A stretch of DNA of 15,482 nt, from assembly GCA_038227135.1 (NCBI GenBank), contig JBBRQC010000048.1:1-15482 (forward strand), read 5' to 3'. The first letter of the stretch is position 1. Every line of letters begins with the position of its first letter. The position numbers and the translations under genes were made by a program. The notes under the pieces were generated by a model. It had not been told where the DNA came from. It saw nothing but the letters and a program-made list of their open reading frames with translations, and did not search any database. The stretch is from UBA4720 sp038227135 (GTDB taxonomy: Bacteria; Gemmatimonadota; Gemmatimonadetes; Gemmatimonadales; Gemmatimonadaceae). This document shows positions 1 to 7,211 of the stretch, piece by piece.

Positions 1-1083
1 CACTACTTCAATCGCCGGCCGTGGCTGCACGCGTACGGGACGCTGATTCCGCCACAACGCGACCGCGGCTCGCAGCTCAAGCCGGTGGTAGGTATCCACT
101 CTCAGCGTCTGCTCGGCTTTTATCCGCTGGTCGGGGTGTCACGCACATTGTACGGATTCCGGAAAGCCCCGTACTCGATTTTTACGGAGGCCGACCTCGC
201 GTATTCCTTTGCGAGCCAGCGCGCGCGTATTCGTGGTCTGCTCGACAAGCGGTTTGAAGAATCGGACACGCACCTTCCCGTGACGGCTCACATGTCACAG
301 TTCGAAGTCGTGCAGTTCCACGGCTTCGGCAACGACGTTCCAGATCTGCGCGGAAGCCTGTACGGGGTTCGGCAACGGCAGTGGGAGTTCAATCCCGGGA
401 TAGGCCGGTCGTTCAGTCCCGTCAGCGACATCTCGCTCGGCCCGGTCGTTCGCTACACGACCACGGACAGCCTCGCCAACCGGTTGATCGCGCAACAACG
501 TCCAACCGGATTCAGTCGTTACGGGCAGGCGGGACTTCGGCTCAAGATGCATCTGGACAGCCGCTACTACGCGGACACGCTCAAGCCACGCGTTGTGGTG
601 GACGTCGCGGGAGCGGGTTACCCGGGGATGTGGGATGTCACGACTCCCTATGAATCACTCGATGGGTGGGCTGCCGCCTACTTCACACTTCCCGTCCCCA
701 AGCTGCCCGTGATCGCGCTCCGGGGCGGTGGCAAGAAACTGTGGGGACCATTCCCGTATTTCGACGCCGCGTTCCTGGGCGGGTCGGAATCGTTTCGAAC
801 GGAAGAGAGGCAGCGTTACGCGGGAGATGCGTCGGTCTACGGCAGCGCGGAGCTGCGGGTTCCGCTGGCAACATTTCCGTTCATCCTTCCGCTCGATGTC
901 GGCGCGCTGGGCTTCGCCGACGCGGGGCGAGTCTATCTGAACGGCCAGTCGCCGGGTGGCTGGCACTCAGCCGCCGGTGGAGGATTCTGGGTTGGCTACC
1001 TCAATCCGGGAATCAACTTCAACGTCCTGTTCACGAACCGGAGTACTCGTCGCGTGACGACGAGTATCGGGTTTGCGTTCTGA
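1..1083 (+). CDS. Omp85/BamA-type outer-membrane beta-barrel protein, C-terminal part (5' truncated by window)
   Basis: The reading frame is open from base 1 to a TGA at 1081-1083, so about 360 C-terminal residues are visible and the real start lies upstream. The segment alternates polar and hydrophobic residues in short strands joined by Gly/Asn/Asp-rich turns, contains FHGFGNDVP about 105 residues in, and ends in a phenylalanine (SIGFAF), as expected of the last strand of a BAM-inserted barrel. This fits the bacterial surface antigen (Omp85/BamA/TamA) barrel domain. In some bacteria such barrels are fused behind a calcineurin-like phosphoesterase domain, and the next gene here is a free metallophosphoesterase. 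That makes such a fusion plausible, but the N-terminus is not visible. POTRA domains cannot be assessed. The substrate is unknown. Barrel identity is fairly sure; the subfamily is not. Confidence 0.75.
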   Translation, partial: HYFNRRPWLHAYGTLIPPQRDRGSQLKPVVGIHSQRLLGFYPLVGVSRTLYGFRKAPYSIFTEADLAYSFASQRARIRGLLDKRFEESDTHLPVTAHMSQFEVVQFHGFGNDVPDLRGSLYGVRQRQWEFNPGIGRSFSPVSDISLGPVVRYTTTDSLANRLIAQQRPTGFSRYGQAGLRLKMHLDSRYYADTLKPRVVVDVAGAGYPGMWDVTTPYESLDGWAAAYFTLPVPKLPVIALRGGGKKLWGPFPYFDAAFLGGSESFRTEERQRYAGDASVYGSAELRVPLATFPFILPLDVGALGFADAGRVYLNGQSPGGWHSAAGGGFWVGYLNPGINFNVLFTNRSTRRVTTSIGFAF

Positions 1084-2047
1084 CCTGGGACGGCTGCTGC
1101 TGTATGCGTTGGCGATCGGGACAGCGTTCGGTTGCTCGCGAGATGACTCGTCGTCGCCAACGCGTCCGCCAAGTTTCCCAGTGGAGGAAATCGAGCTCGC
1201 TGAAGCGCCGGAGCTGATCGCGGCGGGGGACATCGCAGTATGTGGAACCAACGGGGACGAGACCACTAGCCATATTGTCGACAGCGTGCTCACGGCAGCC
1301 GCGGCGGATAATAAAGGTGCCGCGGTTGCCACCCTCGGCGACAACGCGTACCCATCGGGGTCATCGGGCGTGGACAATGATTTTCCGCGCTGCTTCTCTC
1401 CGTCCTGGGGGTCAGCGCGCATCATGAACGTCGTGCACCCAGCTCCGGGCAATCACGACTACGACAGCGGAAGCGCTGACCCGTACTTCGCTTATTTCGG
1501 TAATCGTGCCGGCCCGTGGGGTAAAGGTTACTATAGCTATGACCTGGGCGGCTGGCACCTGGTCTCGCTCAACAGCGAACTCTTTTTCGGGCCCGGCGCG
1601 GATCCGGCAGCCGCGACGGCGCAGGAGAATTGGCTCCGCCAGGATCTGGCGAATCATCCCGTTGCCTGCACGCTCGCCTATTTCCACCGACCGCTTTTCA
1701 GCTCCGGTACGCACGGCGCGACGCCCCAGGTTCAGGCGCTGTGGCAAATCCTGTACGATGCCGGCGCCGACCTGGTCCTCAATGGACACGAGCACCATTA
1801 CGAGCGCTTTAGGCCGCAGACGCCTGCGGGCGTCGCCAACCCGTCGAGGGGGATCGAGGAGATCATTGCGGGCACGGGCGGAGCCGAACTGCGAGGTGTG
1901 CGCAAGCCGTTAGCCGCCAACTCGGTGACTCAGATCCACGGGCACCTCGGAGTGCTGAAGCTGATGCTCGGCTCCGGCGAATACAGCCACGCTTTCATCG
2001 ACACCGACGGCAGAGTCTGGGACCCTGCCGGTGGCAAATGCCATTGA
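1073..2047 (+). CDS. Exported purple-acid-phosphatase-like metallophosphoesterase, probable lipoprotein
   Basis: 324 residues. The N-terminus is a signal peptide ending in AFGC with Cys21, a near-fit to a lipobox, followed by a Ser/Asp/Pro-rich linker, so the enzyme is probably anchored in the periplasm or outer membrane. Dinuclear-metal phosphoesterase motifs appear in order: AAGD (Asp53), LGDNAY (Asp90, Asn91), GNHDY (Asn127, His128, Asp129), YFHRPLFS (His205) and NGHEHHYER (His239, His241). The GDxxY and GHxHxYER spacing is that of the purple acid phosphatase branch, which hydrolyses phosphomonoesters; the substrate is unknown. The chosen start is TTG at 1073, overlapping the upstream barrel gene by 11 bp; the next in-frame TTG would destroy the signal peptide. 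The Shine-Dalgarno sequence is weak, so translation is probably coupled to the barrel gene. Confidence 0.85.
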   Translation: MRSDLGRLLLYALAIGTAFGCSRDDSSSPTRPPSFPVEEIELAEAPELIAAGDIAVCGTNGDETTSHIVDSVLTAAAADNKGAAVATLGDNAYPSGSSGVDNDFPRCFSPSWGSARIMNVVHPAPGNHDYDSGSADPYFAYFGNRAGPWGKGYYSYDLGGWHLVSLNSELFFGPGADPAAATAQENWLRQDLANHPVACTLAYFHRPLFSSGTHGATPQVQALWQILYDAGADLVLNGHEHHYERFRPQTPAGVANPSRGIEEIIAGTGGAELRGVRKPLAANSVTQIHGHLGVLKLMLGSGEYSHAFIDTDGRVWDPAGGKCH

Positions 2048-2063
2048 GGCGGGAGTTTCGTTT

Positions 2064-2078
2064 GCGGGTTCGACCCGT
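2064..2078 (+). terminator. Weak hairpin between the phosphoesterase gene and ppx
   Basis: CGGGT (2065-2069) and ACCCG (2073-2077) form a perfect 5-bp stem around TCG, extendable by a G-T pair at 2064/2078. The downstream sequence CAACTTTAAC is only weakly T-rich. It could be a poor terminator for the upstream pair or a structure just ahead of ppx, whose start is 12 bases further on. No other signal is seen in this 43-bp gap. Confidence 0.3.
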
Positions 2079-2090
2079 CAACTTTAACAG

Positions 2091-3728
2091 ATGGCAGGCA
2101 CCGCAAACCCTCGTCTGACTCTGAGCACTCCCAGCGCTCCCGCGCAGGGGAGCGACACGGACATCCGCATCTCCGCCATCGACATCGGCTCCAATTCCAT
2201 CCGCCAGACGATCGCCGATGTTTCCCCTATCGGAACCATCCGCGTCGTAGACGAAATGAAGGCTGCTCCGAGACTGGGCGCCGGTCTGGCTGAGACTGGA
2301 AGGCTGAGTGAAGTCGCGATCCAGAACGCGCTGAGCACGCTGACCCGGATGGCGACGCTCGCCGACCAGCTCGGCGTAACGCGTACAGAGGTTGTCGCAA
2401 CGAGTGCGGTGCGCGATGCCAGCAACGGCGACGAGTTCCTCAAGCTCGTGAAGGCGGAGACCGGTCTCAAGGTCAGGGTCCTGCACGGAGAAGACGAGGC
2501 CCGCCTCAGCTTCCGCAGCGCACTCGCGCATTTCGATCTGGGCGTGGGTCGCTCCGTCGTAATGGATATTGGTGGCGGCTCGCTCGAGCTCGCGCTGAGC
2601 GCAGATGGCCTGGTTGACCGCCTCATTTCCCTGCCGTTGGGAGCGATCCGTTCGACCGAGCGCTACCTGGGTCGCGACAGAAAGAAAGGGATGCGCAAGC
2701 TCAGAAAACACGTTCGGCTCGAGCTGCGTCGTCACCTTTCGGCGCGTCACTGGCATGCGACGAGGATCGTCTGCTCGGGAGGCACGTTTACCACTCTCGC
2801 CTCGATCCATCTCGCTCGCATCGGAATGGAAAGCGCCAAGACGGTTCACGGAACTGTCATTCCGCGCATCGAGCTCGAGCACATCGTGGACATGCTGCAC
2901 AACATGTCGGACGCCGAGCGTCAGAGCGTGCCGGGGCTCAGCGCGGCGAGGAGCGACATCATCGTCGGGGGGCTCGCTGTTGCAGCCGAAGTGGCCGCAC
3001 GAGTCGAAGCGAAAGAGCTCGTCATCTCCGCTTACGGGATCCGCGAAGGAATACTGCTGGAGAGTGCGCACATCGCGCCGGCACCGGCGGATCCGGGAGA
3101 GGCTCGAGAGCGGTCTGTCCGCGAGCTCGCGGAGCGAACTCACTACGAAGAGCCGCACTCGAAGCACGTTCAGAAGCTCGCGCTTCAGCTGTTCGATGCG
3201 ATCGGTCAGCGTCTGGGCTGCATCCCGGACGACAGGAAGCTGCTGTCGGATGCAGCGCTTCTCCACGACATCGGATACCACATCAGCTACGACAAGCACA
3301 ATAAGCATTCTTACCATCTGATCGAGCACGCGGAGCTGCTCGGCGTGACGCCCGTGGAGCAGATAGTGGTGGCGAATGTCGCGCGGTATCATCGGGGAGC
3401 CGAGCCGGGCAAGAAGCATCGCAACTATGGCGACCTGGAGAAGCCGGTGCGGCAGACGATCAAGAGGTTGTCAGCGATCCTCAGAGTAGCCGACGGTTTC
3501 GACCGGGGCCACGCGAGCGCGGTCGCGGAAATAAAGGTTCGCTGGGTGGAGCGCGCGCTGAGAATCACCGCGGTGCCTAGTCGTCACGTCTACAACCTGC
3601 GACTCGATCTGTGGGGAGCGAGCCGCAAGTCCAATCTGCTCTCGGAGCTCGCGGGGGTTCCGGTGGAAATCGTGGCGCCGGACGGGTCAGTTACGACGTA
3701 CCAGGATGAAGTCGGAGCAGCTGACTAG
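2091..3728 (+). CDS. ppx: Exopolyphosphatase / guanosine pentaphosphate phosphatase family protein with C-terminal HD domain
   Basis: 545 residues. The N-terminal half is an ASKHA-fold Ppx/GppA module: DIGSNS (31-36) is phosphate-binding loop 1, the HGEDEARLSF stretch carries the catalytic glutamate region (Glu134/Glu136), and DIGGGS (159-164) is phosphate loop 2. The C-terminal half is an HD-type domain with His359, the HD pair His392-Asp393, and later histidines in KHSYHLI and ARYHRG. The family removes terminal phosphate from polyphosphate and some members hydrolyse pppGpp; these cannot be told apart here. An in-frame TAA at 2085-2087 means translation cannot begin upstream of ATG 2091, and no alternative start codon is seen in the first residues. 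There is no recognisable Shine-Dalgarno. It ends 30 bp from the end of the convergent ppk1, so polyphosphate breakdown and synthesis are encoded together but read in opposite directions. Confidence 0.93.
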   Translation: MAGTANPRLTLSTPSAPAQGSDTDIRISAIDIGSNSIRQTIADVSPIGTIRVVDEMKAAPRLGAGLAETGRLSEVAIQNALSTLTRMATLADQLGVTRTEVVATSAVRDASNGDEFLKLVKAETGLKVRVLHGEDEARLSFRSALAHFDLGVGRSVVMDIGGGSLELALSADGLVDRLISLPLGAIRSTERYLGRDRKKGMRKLRKHVRLELRRHLSARHWHATRIVCSGGTFTTLASIHLARIGMESAKTVHGTVIPRIELEHIVDMLHNMSDAERQSVPGLSAARSDIIVGGLAVAAEVAARVEAKELVISAYGIREGILLESAHIAPAPADPGEARERSVRELAERTHYEEPHSKHVQKLALQLFDAIGQRLGCIPDDRKLLSDAALLHDIGYHISYDKHNKHSYHLIEHAELLGVTPVEQIVVANVARYHRGAEPGKKHRNYGDLEKPVRQTIKRLSAILRVADGFDRGHASAVAEIKVRWVERALRITAVPSRHVYNLRLDLWGASRKSNLLSELAGVPVEIVAPDGSVTTYQDEVGAAD

Positions 3729-3740
3729 ACAGGTAACTAC

Positions 3741-3760
3741 AACTGCAACTCCTTGCGGTT
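3741..3760 (+). terminator. Possible hairpin in the ppx/ppk1 convergent junction
   Basis: AACTGCAA (3741-3748) and TTGCGGTT (3753-3760) flank the loop CTCC. In the + strand RNA all eight positions pair if one U-G wobble is allowed; in the - strand RNA one position mismatches. The right arm runs into the ppk1 stop codon. There is no T-run on either side, so it would be a weak, + strand-biased terminator at best. Confidence 0.35.
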
Positions 3761-5915
3761 AAGCCGTCACCCGCTCACCAGCGTTCTGAGTTTCTTTCCG
3801 CCCATCGTCGGCCGAGGCGGGATGAACTGGAGGAGCCGGAAGAGCGATGAGACCCCACGAGTTCTGCAGCAGCCGCTCGTGCGTGGATACCACTGGATTT
3901 CTCCCCGGTTTTCTCTGCACGTAAGTGCCGTCGCGATGCAGATCCCACGCCTGGCGGTTGTCGGCAAGGCAGGTTTCCAGCAGAGAACAAACGCGGGGGT
4001 GCAGGTGGCGCTTCTCGATTGGCGCGACTACCTCAACGCGGCGGTCGAAGTTGCGCGGCATCCAGTCAGCAGACCCGAAGTAGATCTCCTCGTTGCCGTC
4101 GTTTCCGAAATAGAAGATGCGAGAGTGCTCGAGGAACCGTCCGACGATGCTCGTCACCCTGATGCGGTCGCTGACCCCCGGTATTTCCGGCCTGAGGCAG
4201 CAGATGCCGCGGACGATCAGATCGATGTTCACTCCAGCCTGAGAAGCCTCGTAGAGGTGCTGAATGATCTCCGCATCGACAAGCGAATTCATCTTCGCGA
4301 TGATCCGGCCCCGCTTCCCCGCCCTGGCGAGAGCAGCTTCTCTGTCCACCATCTCGGTAAAACGCTGGCGCATGTTCCGAGGAGCGACGAGCAGATTCCG
4401 GAACGCATTCTGGCGCGAGAAACCCGTCAGCGAATTGAACAGATCGGTGAGATCGGCGCCGATGGACGGATCGCTCGTCAGCAGCCCCAGGTCCGTATAG
4501 ACCTTCGCCGTCTGCGAGTTGTAGTTGCCCGAACCGATGTGAGCGTAGCGTCGAATGCCGTCCGCCTCTTTTCGCACGACGAGCGTTGTTTTCGTGTGAG
4601 TCTTGAGACCGGGAAGGCCGTAGGCGACGTGCACCCCGAATCCTTCCAGGGTCCGCGCCCAGGCGATGTTGTTCACCTCGTCGAATCGCGCCTGCAGCTC
4701 GATCATCACGGCCACCTGCTTTCCACTCTGGGCCGCTTCGGTCAGGGCACGCACGATCTCCGTGTCGCCGGAAGTACGATACAGCGTCATCTTGATCGCG
4801 AGCACGTTCGGGTCGCGCGCGGCGGCGGTGAGGAAGTGCTCCACGGAGCTCGAGAACGAATCGAACGGATGGTGCAGCAGGATGTCATTCTCGCGAATTG
4901 CATCGAAGATCGACCGTGTCGGATCTCGCAGCTCCGGGGGAGTGGCCGGGATGAACGGAGGATCGCGAAGCTCCGGGATGTTCATTGTGGCAAGCCACAT
5001 CAGATCACTGAGATCAAGCAGAGGTCCCGTCTCCACCAGATCCGACTCCGTAAGAGTCGGCATCTCCGGAGGCTGATCTTCCAGAACCTCGGCGAGTATG
5101 AGATCGCGAAGCTCTCGAGGGCAGTCCTTGTCTATCTCGACGCGAACGACCTCGGCGAAGCGTCGTTGGAAAACCTGCTCTTCGATCATCTCCAGGAGAT
5201 CTTCGTCCTCGTCCAGCCCGGACAGCTCGAGGTCCGAGTATCGCGTCACGCGAAAACTGCTGAACCCGCAGATCTCCATGCCGGGGAAGAGCGAGTCCAG
5301 ATGGGCGCCGATGACCTGCTCCAGTGGGACGAAGTGGTTGTCCTTGCCGAATGGAACCCAGCGCGGAAGGCTCTTGGGAACTTTGATCCGGGCGAGCCGG
5401 GTGGCGCGTGTAGCGGGATCGTAGACCTGAACGGCGATCGAGATCGAGAGGTTGGAGATGTACGGGAACGGATGCCCGGGATCGACGGCGAGCGGCGTCA
5501 AAACCGGAAATACCTGGTTCTCGAAGAACTGATTGATGTGCTCCAATTCAGTTGCGTCCAGATCTCTCATTGACGCGATCGCGATTCCGTGCGTCGCCAG
5601 CTCGGGCAGCAGCACCTCGTACAGGCACTTCCGCTGCTGCTCCATGAGGTCGGCGACCCGCTCAGTGATCGCGTCGAGCTGCTGGTTGGGGGTGAGCCCG
5701 TCGGCCGGAACCTGCTGTACTCCGGCGGCAATCTGGCGCCTGAGTCCGGCGACCCGGACCATGTAGAACTCGTCGAGGTTAGTGCTGAAGATCGACAGGA
5801 ATTTGACGCGCTCTAGCAGTGGGTTACGCGCGTCGAAAGCCTCGTGCAGCACACGAGCGTTGAAAGCGAGCCAGCTCAGCTCACGATTTATATACAGGGA
5901 AGGATCGAGCGCCAT
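3759..5915 (-). CDS. ppk1: Polyphosphate kinase 1
   Basis: 718 residues, a normal length for PPK1, which reversibly makes inorganic polyphosphate from the ATP gamma-phosphate. The protein opens with the family's usual YINRELSWLAFNARVL. The two phospholipase-D-like catalytic halves follow: LHHPFDSFSSSVEHFL (about 347-362), IKMTLYRTS, and LKTHTK with His440, matching the autophosphorylated histidine, then RYAHIGSGNYN (456-466). The second half has FLEHSR with His597, matching the second essential histidine, then FGSADWMPRNFDRRVE. The start is set at ATG 5915 because family homology begins there; the frame stays open to 6047, but that extension is basic and low-complexity and runs across the divergent cutA start. 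A GGGGG tract lies about 14 nt upstream, too far for a good ribosome site. The tail (690-718) is Pro/Ala-rich and looks variable. Confidence 0.96.
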   Translation of the reverse strand: MALDPSLYINRELSWLAFNARVLHEAFDARNPLLERVKFLSIFSTNLDEFYMVRVAGLRRQIAAGVQQVPADGLTPNQQLDAITERVADLMEQQRKCLYEVLLPELATHGIAIASMRDLDATELEHINQFFENQVFPVLTPLAVDPGHPFPYISNLSISIAVQVYDPATRATRLARIKVPKSLPRWVPFGKDNHFVPLEQVIGAHLDSLFPGMEICGFSSFRVTRYSDLELSGLDEDEDLLEMIEEQVFQRRFAEVVRVEIDKDCPRELRDLILAEVLEDQPPEMPTLTESDLVETGPLLDLSDLMWLATMNIPELRDPPFIPATPPELRDPTRSIFDAIRENDILLHHPFDSFSSSVEHFLTAAARDPNVLAIKMTLYRTSGDTEIVRALTEAAQSGKQVAVMIELQARFDEVNNIAWARTLEGFGVHVAYGLPGLKTHTKTTLVVRKEADGIRRYAHIGSGNYNSQTAKVYTDLGLLTSDPSIGADLTDLFNSLTGFSRQNAFRNLLVAPRNMRQRFTEMVDREAALARAGKRGRIIAKMNSLVDAEIIQHLYEASQAGVNIDLIVRGICCLRPEIPGVSDRIRVTSIVGRFLEHSRIFYFGNDGNEEIYFGSADWMPRNFDRRVEVVAPIEKRHLHPRVCSLLETCLADNRQAWDLHRDGTYVQRKPGRNPVVSTHERLLQNSWGLIALPAPPVHPASADDGRKETQNAGERVTA

Positions 5916-6013
5916 TTGTCTGTGTTGTACCCCCGATCCAAAGATGTGGGGGACCAGAGTTATTGTTAAGCTTGACCGATTAGATTTTTCACACCCGTTA
6001 CCCGGAAATCCAC
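5916..6013. promoter_or_regulatory. Divergent ppk1/cutA intergenic region with an inverted repeat
   Basis: This 98-bp spacer must hold the promoters for both ppk1 (leftward) and cutA (rightward). Its centre (about 5955-5992) is AT-rich against a GC-rich background. A TTGACC at 5972-5977 resembles a -35 box for cutA, but no convincing -10 stands 16-18 bp away. CCCCC (5930-5934) and GGGGG (5948-5952) form an inverted repeat with ATC/GAT pairing inside it (5936-5938 / 5943-5945), placed 15 bp before the ppk1 start. It could be an operator or a leader hairpin. The promoter role is inferred from gene arrangement. Confidence 0.45.
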
Positions 6014-6349
6014 TTGGGCCACACCGACGCCGTCGTCGTTCTAACAACGCTCGCCAACACTGACGAGGCTGTGAAGTTCGTGAAACAGCTCCTGGAGCGG
6101 AGATTGGTCGCCTGCGGAACGATTATGCCCGGAACCCGCTCGCTCTACCGCTGGGAGGACAAGCTGGCGGACGAGATCGAGGTCGTAGTAATGCTCAAGA
6201 CCCGGTCCGGGGCGATTCATGGACTCGAGCGCGCATTCAAGGAGTTACACCCCTATAAGGTGCCTGAACTCCTCGCCGTTCCCGTTTCCGGGGGTCTCGA
6301 GCGCTACCTCGGCTGGATCAACGACGAGACGAGCCTCACGATCGTCTAA
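6014..6349 (+). CDS. cutA: CutA1 family divalent-ion tolerance protein
   Basis: 111 residues, the usual size for CutA1, a small, very stable trimeric protein with a ferredoxin-like fold. Family marks are VVLTTLANTDEA near the N-terminus, RRLVACGTIMPGTRSLYRW (29-47), the strand EVVVMLKT, and HPYKVPELLAVPVSGG (79-94) leading to YLGWI. The family has been linked to copper and other divalent-ion tolerance, but the biochemical role is still poorly defined. The start is TTG 6014 with a modest GGAAA five bases upstream. The gene is transcribed divergently from ppk1 and is followed by an intrinsic terminator, so it is probably monocistronic. Confidence 0.93.
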   Translation: MGHTDAVVVLTTLANTDEAVKFVKQLLERRLVACGTIMPGTRSLYRWEDKLADEIEVVVMLKTRSGAIHGLERAFKELHPYKVPELLAVPVSGGLERYLGWINDETSLTIV

Positions 6350-6359
6350 ATCGTCCTAT

Positions 6360-6384
6360 AGGGGTGAAGCTGCGCCCCTCTTTT
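6360..6384 (+). terminator. Intrinsic terminator after cutA
   Basis: AGGGGTG (6360-6366) pairs with CGCCCCT (6373-6379), seven pairs including one T-G, around a six-base loop AAGCTG, followed directly by CTTTT (6380-6384). It is placed 10 bp after the cutA stop and only 14 bp before the next gene's GTG start, so it may also act as an attenuator for that gene. Confidence 0.72.
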
Positions 6385-6398
6385 CGCAATAAAGCAAA

Positions 6399-7211
6399 GT
6401 GAACTCCAAGCGCGGGGCGATTGCCGTGCTCGTCGTGGTGCTCTGGATCGGCGGGATGGCGATGATGGCGCATCGAAACGCCAACAGAACCGAGTCGCAG
6501 CAGCTCGCGGAAGTCGCGTTGCGGGTGCAGCCAGCGACGTTCTACTACACCATTGACCGCGACGGTGAGCAGATCGGCGCGGCCTCCTCCGCGCTCGACA
6601 CGACCGCCAAATCGCTGGTGAGCGAGGAGTACTTCGTCGGGGATTTCCACTCGGATAGCGCGATACTGGAACGTACATCGGCCCGATGGCAGACGAGGCT
6701 CACTCGCGGACTGCACCTCATCGACCTCAGCGCGGAGGTGGCGCGCGCGACGAGGCCGTTCTCGATGAACGCAACCGTGCAGGAAGACACGTCGATCTTC
6801 ATCGCTGGAAAGAAAGTGACGGGACGACCAGCGGCGCGGTACACATTTGCCGGCCCGCTATTCAATCCGACCGTCGCTTCCGTCGTCTTTATGCTCGGTG
6901 GCTCGCCCAAAATCGGCAGAAGTCAGACGATTTCGGTCTTCGATCCCATGACTCGGACCGTGCTTCGCCCGACGCTTCGGATACGAGCCGAGTCTCTGTT
7001 TACCGTCGTCGATAGTGCTGGACGCGACCGGAACGGAGACTGGATGGTTGCGCACCGCGACACTGTGCGCGCCTGGCGCATCGAAGGAGCGCCGCACGGA
7101 CTCGATGCATGGGTCGACGCCGAGGGGCGCATCGTCGCCGCGAAGGCAGGCAGCTACTCCGCAGTTCGAACGGCGTTCGAAATCGCATTCAGGAACTCAA
7201 AGGCCAAATGA
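6399..7211 (+). CDS. Single-pass membrane-anchored extracytoplasmic protein of unknown function, first gene of an ABC transporter unit
   Basis: 270 residues; the family is not recognised. A short basic N-terminus is followed by one hydrophobic helix (about 8-24) without a lipobox or clear cleavage site, and then about 245 soluble residues predicted to lie outside the cytoplasm. These are strand-rich, with YYTIDRDGEQIGAASS (about 49-64) and a closing WVDAEGRIV, features of a beta-sandwich or lipocalin-like readout domain. There are no cysteines in the exported part. An in-frame TAA at 6390-6392 means GTG 6399 is the earliest possible start, although its ribosome site is poor; GTG 6426 is an alternative that shortens the helix. 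The stop overlaps the ATPase start as ATGA, showing translational coupling. By position it is an accessory or substrate-handling partner of the exporter, which is inference. Confidence 0.8.
   Translation: MNSKRGAIAVLVVVLWIGGMAMMAHRNANRTESQQLAEVALRVQPATFYYTIDRDGEQIGAASSALDTTAKSLVSEEYFVGDFHSDSAILERTSARWQTRLTRGLHLIDLSAEVARATRPFSMNATVQEDTSIFIAGKKVTGRPAARYTFAGPLFNPTVASVVFMLGGSPKIGRSQTISVFDPMTRTVLRPTLRIRAESLFTVVDSAGRDRNGDWMVAHRDTVRAWRIEGAPHGLDAWVDAEGRIVAAKAGSYSAVRTAFEIAFRNSKAK

Noticed and set aside
1995..3419. 474-codon open frame on the - strand opposite ppx
   Set aside because: Its composition is that of a frame shadow and it lies over the conserved Ppx motifs of the + strand gene.
3753..5573. 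606-codon open frame on the + strand opposite ppk1
   Set aside because: It is antisense to a firmly identified gene, has no recognisable domain, and is explained by high GC and codon bias.
5916..6047. N-terminal extension of 44 codons to ppk1
   Set aside because: The extra residues are Arg-rich and unlike PPK1, whose homology begins at the ATG at 5915; the extension also crosses the divergent cutA start.
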